Assembly (NCBI GenBank): GCA_902544345.1
Contig: CACCBT010000007.1
Span: 1-34,170 of the forward strand
Length of the DNA stretch: 34,170 nt
From: an uncultured Pelagibacteraceae bacterium
GTDB taxonomy: Bacteria > Pseudomonadota > Alphaproteobacteria > Pelagibacterales > Pelagibacteraceae
Reading direction: 5' to 3'
In this document: piece after piece, positions 21,240 through 30,334 of the stretch
Position numbering within the stretch: position 1 is the first letter of the stretch
Layout: every line of letters starts with the position of its first letter
The notes under the pieces: model-generated
The model's database searches: none
Told to the model about the DNA's origin: nothing
What the model saw: the letters and a program-made list of their open reading frames with translations, nothing else
Position numbers and translations under genes: made by a program

Positions 21240-21872
21240 ATGAATCAAAAAAATGGCAAAAATACACTAGGTTTAGATATTATCTTTGAAGATTTAGATA
21301 ATCCAATAGAATTATTTAAAAAATGGTTTTCAAAAGCTGAAGAAAGTGAAATAAATGACCCTAACGCGGTTGCGGTTGCAACTTCAAATAAAGATAATCA
21401 GCCTAATGTTAGGATGGTTCTCCTTAAGGGTTTAAGTGAAAAAGGGTTCGTTTTTTACACCAATTTTAACAGTAAAAAAGGAAATGAGCTTAAAGAAAAT
21501 CAAAAAGCCTCAATGTGCTTTCACTGGAAAAGCTTAAGACGCCAAGTAAGAGTGATTGGTGAGGTAGAAGAGGTTTCAGCTAAAGAGGCAGATGATTATT
21601 ATAATTCTCGACCGTACAAAAATAGAATAGGTGCGTGGGCCTCATCCCAATCAGAAATTTTAAAAAAAAGAGAAACATTTACAGAAAAAATTAAAGAATT
21701 TGAAAAAAAATTTCCTGATCAAAAAAAAGTTCCTAGACCACCATATTGGTCAGGATGGAGATTACTGCCTAAAGAAATTGAATTTTGGTTGGATGGTGAA
21801 GGTAGAATACACGAAAGATTAAATTATAAAAAAAAAAATGGAAGTTGGGAAAAAGAACTGCTTTACCCTTAA
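21240..21872 (+). CDS. pdxH: Pyridoxamine/pyridoxine 5'-phosphate oxidase PdxH
   Basis: PdxH is an FMN oxidase that makes pyridoxal 5'-phosphate from PNP or PMP. Motifs in order are DPNAVAVATSNKDNQPNVRM, VLLKGLSEKGFVFYTNFNSK (FMN and phosphate binding), HWKSLRRQVRVIGEVE, SRPYKNRIGAWASSQSE, PPYWSGWRLLPKEIEFW and the C-terminal RIHERLNYKK. Length 210 is normal. The start at 21240 follows a purine-rich AAAGAAA. The gene is divergent from aroC, and its stop shares TTAA with ispB on the opposite strand. No other vitamin B6 gene is in the window. Confidence 0.97.
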   Translation: MNQKNGKNTLGLDIIFEDLDNPIELFKKWFSKAEESEINDPNAVAVATSNKDNQPNVRMVLLKGLSEKGFVFYTNFNSKKGNELKENQKASMCFHWKSLRRQVRVIGEVEEVSAKEADDYYNSRPYKNRIGAWASSQSEILKKRETFTEKIKEFEKKFPDQKKVPRPPYWSGWRLLPKEIEFWLDGEGRIHERLNYKKKNGSWEKELLYP

Positions 21873-22882
21873 AAAGATCTATTAAGACTAAAACTAGTTA
21901 AGTTTTGTAAAATTCGTTTTTCTTCGGTTTCAGGAAAAATAGCTAAGGCATCAAAAGAAACATTAACAAAAAATTCTGCCTTTTTAAATGTTGCCTCAAC
22001 TGCCTTGTATTTATTAATTAAAGAGAGAGTTTCACCAAAATCTTCACTTGTTCTATTTTCTTTTTTCATTATTTCAGCTAAAAATTTTTTTTCTTTATCA
22101 TTGCCTTTCTGAAATATTGAAATCAAGGGCAGTGTTACCTTTCCCTCAAAAAAATCCTTACCTATTTCTTTTCCGAATAATTTTTCTTTTGCATAATAAT
22201 CAAGTGCGTCATCCGCAATTTGAAATGCTAGGCCTAAATTTTTTCCATATGACTCTAATGCTTTTTTTTCTTTTTCATTGCTTTGAGATAAACATGCACC
22301 TGTTTTAGTAGCAGCTGAGAAAAGTGAAGCGGTTTTTAAATTAATTATATCAAGATATGTTTCTTCTAATAAATCAGCTTCTCCTTTATGTTGAAGTTGC
22401 ATAACTTCACCTTGGGCAATTTTTGCAGATGTAGAAGATAACAATTTTAAAACTTCTAAGTCACCGTCTTCTACCATCATTTCAAAACACCTACTTAATA
22501 AATAGTCACCAACTAAAATTGAAGATTGATTCCCCCAAATTGAATTTGTTGTTTGTGATCCTCTTCTTATCTTACTTTCATCAATTACATCATCATGCAA
22601 TAACGTTGCAGAATGAATTAGTTCTACACATGCTGCTAAATTTATATCTCTACTATTTTCTTTGTATCCAGTTAATTTTGCAGATCCTAATGTTAATAAT
22701 GCTCTTAACCTTTTTCCACCTGAACTAAGATGGTGATTACTCATTTTTCCAATAAGATTTACATCACTTTTTAGCTTTTGCAGTATAAGTGCTTCCACAT
22801 TATGAAGTTTTTCACTCAGAAGATTTTTCAGTTCTAAGTAAGCTGAATTCGCTGATTTTTTTAGTGGTACAACTAATCCCAT
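21869..22882 (-). CDS. ispB: Long-chain polyprenyl (octaprenyl-type) diphosphate synthase
   Basis: The enzyme extends FPP with IPP to make the ubiquinone side-chain precursor. The 337-residue protein has SSGGKRLRALLTLGSAKL (53-70), the first Asp motif HDDVIDESKIRRG (DDVID at 97-101) and the second motif FQIADDALDY. The short DDxxD and small residues (Ser, Ala) upstream of it fit a long-chain synthase. The exact chain length (C40-C50) cannot be read from the sequence. Its start codon region faces the 146-nt intergenic region that holds the bulged hairpin. Its stop overlaps the pdxH stop within TTAA. Confidence 0.93.
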   Translation of the reverse strand: MGLVVPLKKSANSAYLELKNLLSEKLHNVEALILQKLKSDVNLIGKMSNHHLSSGGKRLRALLTLGSAKLTGYKENSRDINLAACVELIHSATLLHDDVIDESKIRRGSQTTNSIWGNQSSILVGDYLLSRCFEMMVEDGDLEVLKLLSSTSAKIAQGEVMQLQHKGEADLLEETYLDIINLKTASLFSAATKTGACLSQSNEKEKKALESYGKNLGLAFQIADDALDYYAKEKLFGKEIGKDFFEGKVTLPLISIFQKGNDKEKKFLAEIMKKENRTSEDFGETLSLINKYKAVEATFKKAEFFVNVSFDALAIFPETEEKRILQNLTSFSLNRSF

Positions 22883-23028
22883 TACTAATATTTATATTTG
22901 TTTTTAGCTAATTATAAATTTTTAATTGGAAACGTGGTGACGCACCTATAATTCAACTATAGGTAGCGTAATTATTAATTAAAATTTAATATTTTGCTGT
23001 TATAAGTTTAAATAATCTTCGTAAATAT
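22883..23028. other. Divergent intergenic region with a bulged 11-bp hairpin
   Basis: This 146-nt gap between ispB (-) and the S49 protease gene (+) is the longest gap in the window apart from the one carrying tRNA-Leu. ACGC-ACCTATA (22940-22950) pairs with TATAGGT-A-GCGT (22958-22969). That gives 11 bp around a 7-nt loop (ATTCAAC), with a single bulged A at 22965. No T tract follows on either strand, and both flanking genes point away, so it is not a terminator for them. It could be an operator, a 5' UTR element of either gene or a small RNA. No known riboswitch is recognised. The flanks are AT-rich, and TATAAG at 23001-23006 is a possible -10 for the + gene. Confidence 0.6.
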
Positions 23029-23841
23029 ATGTTTTCATTTTTTAAGAAAAAAAAAGTTGTACCGCATGTTAGACTAACTGGGATAATTGGCTCAGGTGGC
23101 AGATTTAAACAAGGCATGGAGCTAGCTAATCAAAGGGATATTTTAAAGAAAGCGTTTTCAGTAAAAAGAATATCTCATGTGGCTATTTCCATAAATTCAC
23201 CAGGAGGATCACCAGTTCAATCACACTTAATTTATAGCTATATAAGACAACTTGCAGAAAAAAATAAAATTAAAGTAATTGTTTTTGCAGAAGATGTCGC
23301 CGCGTCGGGAGGATATTTTATTGCTTGTGCCGGCGATGAAATATATGCAAACTCTAGTTCAATAATAGGCTCAATAGGAGTAATATCAGCTTCTTTTGGA
23401 TTTAAAGAATTAATTCAAAAGATTGGTGTCGAAAGAAGAGTTTATACTGCTGGAAAAAACAAAAGCACTCTGGACCCTTTTAAAGATGAGAAAGAGGAAG
23501 ATATAAAAAGATTAAAGAATATTCAATTAGAGCTTCATGAAGATTTTATAAAAGTCGTAGAAAAAAGCAGAGGATCGAAGCTAAAAGATCCTGAAAAAAA
23601 TAATATTTTTACTGGAGAATTTTGGACAGGAAAAGCTTCACTCAAACTTGGATTAGTTGACGGCTTAGGCAATGCAGATCAAATTTTAAAAGAAAAATTT
23701 GGTGATAAAGTAGTTATTAAAACTTTTGAAAAACCAAAAGGTTTTTTAGCAAGGAAATTATCTTCGTCTGCACAAGATCCAATTGAAAAAATTACAAATA
23801 TAATTGAAGAAAAATCGATGTGGCAAAAATTTGGTTTATAA
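23029..23841 (+). CDS. S49 family serine peptidase (SppA/SohB-like)
   Basis: This 270-residue protein has a ClpP/crotonase-like fold of the signal peptide peptidase A type. Features are VAISINSPGGSPVQSHLIY (51-69), the nucleophile motif VAASGGYFIACAGDEIYANS with Ser93, IIGSIGVI, and the general-base region AGKNKSTLDPF with Lys145 about 50 residues after the Ser, as in single-domain SppA. It is the short one-domain form. The N-terminus (MFSFFKKKKV) is basic and lacks a clear transmembrane helix, so it may be peripheral or cytosolic, unlike classical SppA. It may cleave remnant signal peptides. It is immediately followed by glyQ (no gap), probably in the same transcript. Confidence 0.88.
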   Translation: MFSFFKKKKVVPHVRLTGIIGSGGRFKQGMELANQRDILKKAFSVKRISHVAISINSPGGSPVQSHLIYSYIRQLAEKNKIKVIVFAEDVAASGGYFIACAGDEIYANSSSIIGSIGVISASFGFKELIQKIGVERRVYTAGKNKSTLDPFKDEKEEDIKRLKNIQLELHEDFIKVVEKSRGSKLKDPEKNNIFTGEFWTGKASLKLGLVDGLGNADQILKEKFGDKVVIKTFEKPKGFLARKLSSSAQDPIEKITNIIEEKSMWQKFGL

Positions 23842-24738
23842 ATGCCAGCAAAAAAAAAAGTAAAAAAAAAAAAATTTGAAAAATTAAACTTTTTGTCTTT
23901 TCAAGACTTAACTATGAATCTCCAAAAATTTTGGGGAAAACATGGATGTGTTATTTTACAACCCTATGACATGGAAGTTGGGGCAGGAACATTTCATCCA
24001 GCGACAACTTTAAGATCGCTTGGCCCTAAACCTTGGAAGGCTGCGTATGTACAGCCGTCCAGAAGACCGACTGATGGCAGGTATGGTGAAAATCCAAATC
24101 GATTACAACACTATTATCAATATCAAGTAATTATAAAACCTTCTCCAAAAAATATTAAACAACTTTATCTAAAAAGCTTAGCGGCTATAGGTATCGATGT
24201 AAAAAATCATGACATCCGTTTTATTGAAGATGATTGGGAAAGTCCAACTTTAGGAGCAGCAGGATTAGGATGGGAAGTTTGGTGTGACGGGATGGAGATT
24301 ACTCAATTTACTTACTTTCAACAAATGACAGGTATAGAATGTAAACCTGTTCCAGTTGAAATTACCTATGGTTTAGAGAGACTTTGTATGTTTGTTCAAG
24401 GGAAAAATAATGTTTTTGACCTTGATTGGAATAATGATGGTGTGAAATATAAAGAAGTTTTTTTTCAATCCGAAAAGGAATTTTCTGCTTATAATTTCGA
24501 GTTTGCGGATACTAATACTTTACTAAAAAGTTTTGTAAATACAGAAAAAGAATGTAAATCTTTACTCGAAAAAAAACTCTCAATGCCAGCCTATGATCAA
24601 TGTCTAAAAGCAAGTCATATTTTTAATTTATTAGATGCGCGTGGCGTTGTTGGTGTTGCGGAAAGGACTGGTTATATTACAAGAATTAGAGAGCTCGCAA
24701 AAGGTTGCGGCGCTTTATGGTTAAGTTCACAAAGTTAA
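23842..24738 (+). CDS. glyQ: Glycyl-tRNA synthetase alpha subunit GlyQ
   Basis: This is the catalytic class II subunit of the tetrameric bacterial glycyl-tRNA synthetase. The 298-residue protein shows [60 protein letters not shown] and [13 protein letters not shown], all hallmark GlyQ sequence. The N-terminus has a short Lys-rich extension (residues 4-11) encoded by A10 (23850-23859) and A13 (23862-23874) tracts just after the start codon. The ATG at 23842 directly follows the protease stop. A start at the internal Met of TMNLQKFWG is possible but would remove conserved residues. glyS follows after 3 nt. Confidence 0.97.
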   Translation: MPAKKKVKKKKFEKLNFLSFQDLTMNLQKFWGKHGCVILQPYDMEVGAGTFHPATTLRSLGPKPWKAAYVQPSRRPTDGRYGENPNRLQHYYQYQVIIKPSPKNIKQLYLKSLAAIGIDVKNHDIRFIEDDWESPTLGAAGLGWEVWCDGMEITQFTYFQQMTGIECKPVPVEITYGLERLCMFVQGKNNVFDLDWNNDGVKYKEVFFQSEKEFSAYNFEFADTNTLLKSFVNTEKECKSLLEKKLSMPAYDQCLKASHIFNLLDARGVVGVAERTGYITRIRELAKGCGALWLSSQS

Positions 24739-24741
24739 ATT

Positions 24742-26796
24742 ATGGCAGAACTTTTATTGGAATTATATAGCGAGGAAATTCCACCACAATTACAAATAGC
24801 AGCAAGATCTCAAATAAAACAATTTTTTGAAAATTCTTTTAATGAAGCAAATATAGAGTATAAGGAATTATCAGTTTACTCTTCACCCACAAGACTAACA
24901 ATATTTACAAAAGATCTTACTGAAAATATTAAAATAGAGGCTAAAGAAATCAAAGGACCAAAGGTGGGATCTCCTAATCAGGTATTGCAAGGTTTCTTAA
25001 GAGCTAAAAATGTAAATGAGAAAGACTTAATTGAAAAAAATACTGATAAAGGAAAATTTTACTTTGTTAAAACACAATCTCAACTAATTTTGGTTAAGGA
25101 TTTGTTAATCAAAATTATTCCAAAGGCAATAGGATCAATTAATTGGAAAAAGTCAATGAAATGGTCAGATCATAATTTGATGTGGGGTAGGCCTCTCAGG
25201 TCAATTTTTGCAAAGTTCAATAATAAAAAATTAACGTTTAAATTTGAACATCTCGATACTACCGATGAGGTAATTATTGAACAAGATTTAATTATAAAAA
25301 CTAAAAAGATAAAAGATTTTAGGGATTACTTAAATTTTTTAAAAACTAACAAAATAATCGTAGATCATAAAGAGAGAGAGGAGGTTATTCTTAAAAAAAT
25401 AGGTTCATTTTCTCAATCTAAACAGTACAAAGAAAGTTTAAATCTGAAACTTTTGGAAGAAGTCGTTAATATTGTTGAGGATCCTAATTTACTTCATGTG
25501 AGTTTTAGTAAAGATTATTTAAAAATACCTAAAGAAATTATAATCTCGACACTTGAGAGGCATCAGAGATATTTCCCAATTTTTGATAGTAGAGATCGTT
25601 TAACTAATTATTTTTTTGTTGTGGCAAATAAAAAAGATGAAAAAAAATTAATTTCTCAAGGAAATAGACGGGTTGTTGAAGCCAGACTAGCAGATGCTAA
25701 ATTTTTCTGGGATAAGGATAGATCTAAAAATTTAATTAAACAAATTGCAAATCTTAAAAAAGTAACTTTTTACGAAAAACTGGGGTCTATTTATGATAAA
25801 ACACAAAGGTTAAGAAAGTTGGCTGGGTTATTATCTGATGATTTAAATATCAATAAAGAAAAAGTTCAAGTTGCAGCATCCATTTCTAAATCCGATTTAT
25901 GTTCCGACCTAGTTGGAGAATATCCAGAACTTCAAGGTGTGATGGGAAAATATTTTGCTTTAGCACAAGGTTTTGATGAAGATGTGGCACATTCAGTAAG
26001 TGATCATTATTTGCCAATAGGCCTTACTTCAGTAATACCCAAAAAACCTTTTAGCTATTCTATTTCAATTGTAGATAAGATAGATACTTTAGTAGGATTT
26101 TTTGTCATCAATGAAAAACCTACGAGTTCAAAAGATCCTTTTGCTTTAAGAAGAGCTGCAATTGGATTGCTTAGAATAATTATCGAAAATAAATTATCGT
26201 TTAAACTAAGAGATTTAATTAGTTACGCCACAAGACTTTATCAAGAACAGGGTATTAAAATTATAAATGAGAAAACAGAACATGAGGTTTTAGAATTTAT
26301 TAAGGAAAGAATGCGAAACGTATTAAAATTGAAAAATATTAAAACTGATATCATTGAAGCATCAATTAGCTCTCATGCTGGAGATAATTTCTTATCACTT
26401 TATATAAAAACAATTTTAATGAATAAATACAAAAATAAAGGAATTGGTCTTAATGCTATAAGTTCTTATAAAAGAGCTTCAAATATTCTAGATAAAGCTG
26501 GAAAGAGTATTTCTGGTAGACCCGATGCTGTATTATTTAGAAAAGATGAAGAGAAAATACTTCATGAAAAAATAAATGAAATACGTAAAGCTTTTACAGT
26601 CAAAGATGATAATAAAGACTATGAAAGCTTGTTGATAAAGCTTTCTGATACTAAAGAAACTACAGATAATTTTTTTGAAAATGTGGTAGTAAATGATGAA
26701 AATCAGGATATTAAAAATAATCGATTAGAGTTGTTAAAAATGTTCTGTAATACATTCGACAATTTTATCGATTTTTCAAAATTAGAGGGATTGTAA
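24742..26796 (+). CDS. glyS: Glycyl-tRNA synthetase beta subunit GlyS
   Basis: GlyS is the tRNA-recognising subunit paired with GlyQ. The 684-residue protein begins with LLLELYSEEIPPQLQIAARS, typical of GlyS. It continues with SSPTRLTIF, KGPKVGS, MKWSDHNLMWGRPLRSIFA, STLERHQRYFPIFD and RVVEARLADAKFFWDKDRS. An HD-like region follows with SKSDLCSDLVGEYPELQGVM and ALAQGFDEDVAHSVSDHYLP, then DPFALRRAAIGLLRI, with a C-terminal anticodon-binding helical domain. Length is typical. It sits 3 nt after glyQ and its stop overlaps the ppdK start by 1 nt (TAATG). Confidence 0.97.
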   Translation: MAELLLELYSEEIPPQLQIAARSQIKQFFENSFNEANIEYKELSVYSSPTRLTIFTKDLTENIKIEAKEIKGPKVGSPNQVLQGFLRAKNVNEKDLIEKNTDKGKFYFVKTQSQLILVKDLLIKIIPKAIGSINWKKSMKWSDHNLMWGRPLRSIFAKFNNKKLTFKFEHLDTTDEVIIEQDLIIKTKKIKDFRDYLNFLKTNKIIVDHKEREEVILKKIGSFSQSKQYKESLNLKLLEEVVNIVEDPNLLHVSFSKDYLKIPKEIIISTLERHQRYFPIFDSRDRLTNYFFVVANKKDEKKLISQGNRRVVEARLADAKFFWDKDRSKNLIKQIANLKKVTFYEKLGSIYDKTQRLRKLAGLLSDDLNINKEKVQVAASISKSDLCSDLVGEYPELQGVMGKYFALAQGFDEDVAHSVSDHYLPIGLTSVIPKKPFSYSISIVDKIDTLVGFFVINEKPTSSKDPFALRRAAIGLLRIIIENKLSFKLRDLISYATRLYQEQGIKIINEKTEHEVLEFIKERMRNVLKLKNIKTDIIEASISSHAGDNFLSLYIKTILMNKYKNKGIGLNAISSYKRASNILDKAGKSISGRPDAVLFRKDEEKILHEKINEIRKAFTVKDDNKDYESLLIKLSDTKETTDNFFENVVVNDENQDIKNNRLELLKMFCNTFDNFIDFSKLEGL

Positions 26797-29456
26797 TGGC
26801 TAAAGTTATATTTAGCTTTGATGATAAATCTGCCAAAAAGTTAAAGAACAAAAAAAATATTTTGGGTGGAAAAGGAGCAAATCTTGGTGAGATGGGTAGA
26901 TTAGGCTTACCTGTCCCCCCTGGATTTACTATTACTACTGAAGTTTGTGATTTATTTTACAAAAATAAAAAAAAATTACCCAAAAAAGTATTACAAAATA
27001 TTGAGTCAGAACTAAAGAATATTGAAAAGAAAACTAAAAAAAAATTCGGTGATCTTAAAAATCCATTATTAGTATCAGTTAGATCAGGTGCTAGAATTTC
27101 AATGCCTGGCATGATGGATACAATTTTAAATCTTGGTCTTAATGACCGAACAGTTGAGTCGCTAAAAAAGAGAACTTCTAACGGACGATTTGCTAAAGAT
27201 AGCTATAGAAGATTTATACAAATGTACAGTAACGTAGTTTTGGGGGTAGAGGGACATTTGTTTGAGGAACTAATTGATAATTATAAGTTAACTAAAGGAG
27301 TTTTATTAGATACAGATTTAGACGAGAGCGATTGGGATGGCTTAATTATTAATTTTAAAAAGTTAGTAAAAAAAGAAAAAAAAATTAACTTTCCTCAGGA
27401 CGTTAAAGAGCAATTATTAGGAGCAATAAATGCAGTATTTTTATCTTGGGACAGCCAAAGAGCAAAAACTTATAGAAAATTAAATCAAATTCCAGATCAT
27501 TGGGGAACAGCTGTAAATGTTCAAGCTATGGTTTTTGGAAATATGGGTGACAATTGTTCAACAGGTGTTGCCTTTACAAGAAATCCTTCGACAGGAGAAA
27601 ATTCTTTCTTCGGAGAATTTCTAATTAATGCACAAGGTGAAGATGTTGTAGCGGGTACTAGAACCCCTCAATACATAACTAAAAAAGCAAAAAAAAATTC
27701 AAGGTCAAAAGATCCTTCAATGGAAGAGGCTATGCCCAAAGTTTATAAAGAGCTTGCAAAAGTATTTCTTAAGTTAGAGAGGCATTATAAAGATATGCAA
27801 GATATAGAGTTTACAGTTGAAAATAATAAACTTTGGATGTTACAAACCAGATCTGGAAAAAGAACAGCCAAAGCTGCAATTAAAATTGCAGTGGATATGG
27901 TTAAAGAGAAATTGATTTCAAAAAAAGAAGCAATCAAAAGAATTGATCCAAATACTTTAGATACTTTACTACATCCTACTTTAGATGAAAAAGTTGAGAA
28001 AGAGGTAATTGCTTCGGGATTACCGGCATCTCCAGGAGCTGCAAGCGGTAAAGTTGTTTTCACTGCTGATGAAGCAGAGAAATTAAACGGGATGATGCAA
28101 GATACAATATTAGTGAGGTTAGAAACTTCACCAGAAGATATTCATGGAATGCATGCAGCTAAAGGAATTCTTACTGCAAGAGGTGGTATGACTAGTCATG
28201 CTGCGGTTGTAGCACGAGGAATGGGGAGACCATGTGTTTCGGGCTCAAGTGAAATTACAATCGATTATGAGTTAAAACAATTTAAAGCTGGAAACGTGAT
28301 TATAAAAGAAGGAGATACTATTACTATAGATGGAGGAAGTGGAAAAGTAATGAAAGGATTAGTTCCGACTGTTCAACCTGAAATTTCTGGATACTTTTCT
28401 ACAATAATGAATTGGGCTGATGAATTTAGAAAATTAAAAGTAAGAACAAATGCTGAGACAGAGGCAGATAGTAAAACGGCTAGAGAGTTCGGTGCTGAAG
28501 GAATTGGCTTATGTAGAACAGAACATATGTTTTTTGATGAAGAAAGAATTTTATCTGTTAGACAAATGATTTTGTCTAAATCAAAAGAGGATAGAAATAG
28601 CGCTCTAGATAAACTTCTACCCCATCAAAAAGAAGACTTTAAAAAAATATTTAAAGTTATGTCAGGTTTACCTGTTACAGTAAGATTATTAGATCCACCA
28701 CTTCATGAGTTTTTACCAAAAACTGACAAAGATATAGAGGAAGTCGCAAGATCCTTAAACTTATCAGCGAAAGAAGTTAAAGATAGAATAGCAGAACTTC
28801 ATGAAGAAAATCCTATGCTTGGTCATAGAGGATGTAGGCTTGGTATTTCTTTTCCAGAGATTTACGAGATGCAATGTAGAGCAATATTTGAAGCTATAGT
28901 TGAATTAAAAAAACAAAAAGTAAAAGCAGCTTTTGTGGAAATAATGATACCGTTAGTTTCAACTGAATCTGAATTAAAAATTTTAAGAGCCTTAGTTAAT
29001 AGAATTGCGAAAGAAATAGAAAAGGAAAACAAATCAAAACTTGAATATATGGTTGGCACTATGATTGAATTACCACGTGCTGCTTTACAAGCAAAGTCTA
29101 TCTCAAAACATGCTGACTTTTTCAGTTTTGGGACAAATGATTTAACACAAACAACCTTTGGGATAAGTAGAGATGACTCAGGAAAATTTTTAAACGATTA
29201 TATTGATAATAAAATATTTGATGTAGATCCATTTGTAAGTATTGATCAAAATGGAGTAGGTGAGTTAGTTCAAATAGCTTCCTCAAGAGGTAGAAAAACA
29301 AACAAAAATATTAAATTAGGTATTTGCGGTGAACACGGTGGTGATCCAAAGAGTATTGAGTTTTGCTCTAGAACGGGACTAAACTATGTTTCCTGCTCTC
29401 CATTTAGAGTGCCAGTAGCAAGACTAGCTGCAGCACAAGCTGAGCTTTCAAAATAA
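26796..29456 (+). CDS. ppdK: Pyruvate, phosphate dikinase PpdK
   Basis: PpdK interconverts pyruvate + ATP + Pi and PEP + AMP + PPi. In organisms lacking a full glycolysis it serves gluconeogenesis. The 886-residue protein has an N-terminal nucleotide-binding domain (GGKGANLGEMGRLGLPVPPG, SVRSGARISMPGMMDTILNL). The swivelling phosphohistidine domain follows (GGMTSHAAVVARGMGRPCVS, His468), then the PEP/pyruvate barrel (GAEGIGLCRTEHMF, GTNDLTQTTFGISRDD) with the catalytic Cys844 in GICGEHGGDP. Length and all key residues match PPDK and exclude PEP synthase and EI of the PTS. It overlaps glyS by 1 nt and converges on nadC with a 32-nt gap that holds no clear terminator. Confidence 0.98.
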   Translation: MAKVIFSFDDKSAKKLKNKKNILGGKGANLGEMGRLGLPVPPGFTITTEVCDLFYKNKKKLPKKVLQNIESELKNIEKKTKKKFGDLKNPLLVSVRSGARISMPGMMDTILNLGLNDRTVESLKKRTSNGRFAKDSYRRFIQMYSNVVLGVEGHLFEELIDNYKLTKGVLLDTDLDESDWDGLIINFKKLVKKEKKINFPQDVKEQLLGAINAVFLSWDSQRAKTYRKLNQIPDHWGTAVNVQAMVFGNMGDNCSTGVAFTRNPSTGENSFFGEFLINAQGEDVVAGTRTPQYITKKAKKNSRSKDPSMEEAMPKVYKELAKVFLKLERHYKDMQDIEFTVENNKLWMLQTRSGKRTAKAAIKIAVDMVKEKLISKKEAIKRIDPNTLDTLLHPTLDEKVEKEVIASGLPASPGAASGKVVFTADEAEKLNGMMQDTILVRLETSPEDIHGMHAAKGILTARGGMTSHAAVVARGMGRPCVSGSSEITIDYELKQFKAGNVIIKEGDTITIDGGSGKVMKGLVPTVQPEISGYFSTIMNWADEFRKLKVRTNAETEADSKTAREFGAEGIGLCRTEHMFFDEERILSVRQMILSKSKEDRNSALDKLLPHQKEDFKKIFKVMSGLPVTVRLLDPPLHEFLPKTDKDIEEVARSLNLSAKEVKDRIAELHEENPMLGHRGCRLGISFPEIYEMQCRAIFEAIVELKKQKVKAAFVEIMIPLVSTESELKILRALVNRIAKEIEKENKSKLEYMVGTMIELPRAALQAKSISKHADFFSFGTNDLTQTTFGISRDDSGKFLNDYIDNKIFDVDPFVSIDQNGVGELVQIASSRGRKTNKNIKLGICGEHGGDPKSIEFCSRTGLNYVSCSPFRVPVARLAAAQAELSK

Positions 29457-29488
29457 TTTTTAATTTCATTCACTTACAATAAAAAGTT

Positions 29489-30334
29489 TTAAAGTATCAA
29501 TAAGCTACTATCAAAAGATTTAGCGCTGTGGGTAATAGCACCTACCGAAATTCTATTTATCCCTGTTTTCGATATTTGTTTAATATTTTTTAAAGTAGCA
29601 TTTCCAGAGTACTCTGTTTCATATTTATTTTTGCAAAGTTTTAAGCAATTTTTTAATTGTGAGTAGTTCATATTATCAAAAAGAATTCTTTTAAATTTTA
29701 ATCCTAAAATTTGTTTAAGTTGATTAATATTTTCAACTTCAACTGTAACAATTTTTTTTGTTTTTATAGCCTTTTTAACTAATTCTCTAAGATTATTAGA
29801 TGTACTAATGTGATTATCTTTAATAAGAATTTCATCGCTTAAATTATATCTGTGATTATGACCACCACCTTTTTTGACAGCATATTTCTCAAGTGATCTC
29901 AAATTAGGTGTAGTTTTTCTTGTACAACAGATCTTATTTTTTTTACTAATTTTTTTTACAAATTGATTAGTGATTGTTGCGATACCTGAAGCATGATTAA
30001 GAAAGTTTAAAGCAGTTCTCTCAGCTGTTAAGATTGTTTTTGTCTTAGCTTTTATTTCAGCAATTACCTTATTCTTTTTAATTTTTTTTCCATCTGAAAC
30101 TTTCTTTGTAAAAACGCTTTCTCTTCCAATTAACTTAAAAGCTGTTTTACAAAATTCTACACCAGCTATTATTCCATCTTGTTTAGCTATTATCTTAGCT
30201 TTAATAATTTTATTTTTTGCACTTACGATCTTTGTAGTGATATCACCTCTAGGCTTCAGGTCTTCCTCTAGAGCCTTTCTTACAACTGATTTTATATAAA
30301 ATTGATTTAATACTTGCACTGATCTAACGACCAA
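29489..30334 (-). CDS. nadC: Nicotinate-nucleotide pyrophosphorylase NadC (quinolinate PRTase)
   Basis: NadC converts quinolinate and PRPP to nicotinate mononucleotide with loss of CO2, the third step of de novo NAD synthesis. The sequence includes LEEDLKPRGDITTKIV, AKQDGIIAGVEF, ERTALNFLNHASGIATIT, CTRKTTPNLRSLEKYAVKKG, GGHNHRYNLSDEILIKDNH and a late NRISVGAITHS. There is no ATG start. Either TTG at 30334, overlapping nadA by 11 nt (281 residues), or GTG at 30319, 4 nt after the nadA stop (276 residues), fits, and no strong ribosome-binding site decides. Either way translation is likely coupled to nadA. nadB is not in the window, so aspartate oxidation must be encoded elsewhere or by another enzyme. 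Confidence 0.96.
   Translation of the reverse strand: MVVRSVQVLNQFYIKSVVRKALEEDLKPRGDITTKIVSAKNKIIKAKIIAKQDGIIAGVEFCKTAFKLIGRESVFTKKVSDGKKIKKNKVIAEIKAKTKTILTAERTALNFLNHASGIATITNQFVKKISKKNKICCTRKTTPNLRSLEKYAVKKGGGHNHRYNLSDEILIKDNHISTSNNLRELVKKAIKTKKIVTVEVENINQLKQILGLKFKRILFDNMNYSQLKNCLKLCKNKYETEYSGNATLKNIKQISKTGINRISVGAITHSAKSFDSSLLIL

Noticed and set aside
29457-29488. Terminator between convergent ppdK and nadC
   Set aside because: The 32-nt gap is AT-rich but has no inverted repeat able to form a stable stem on either strand.
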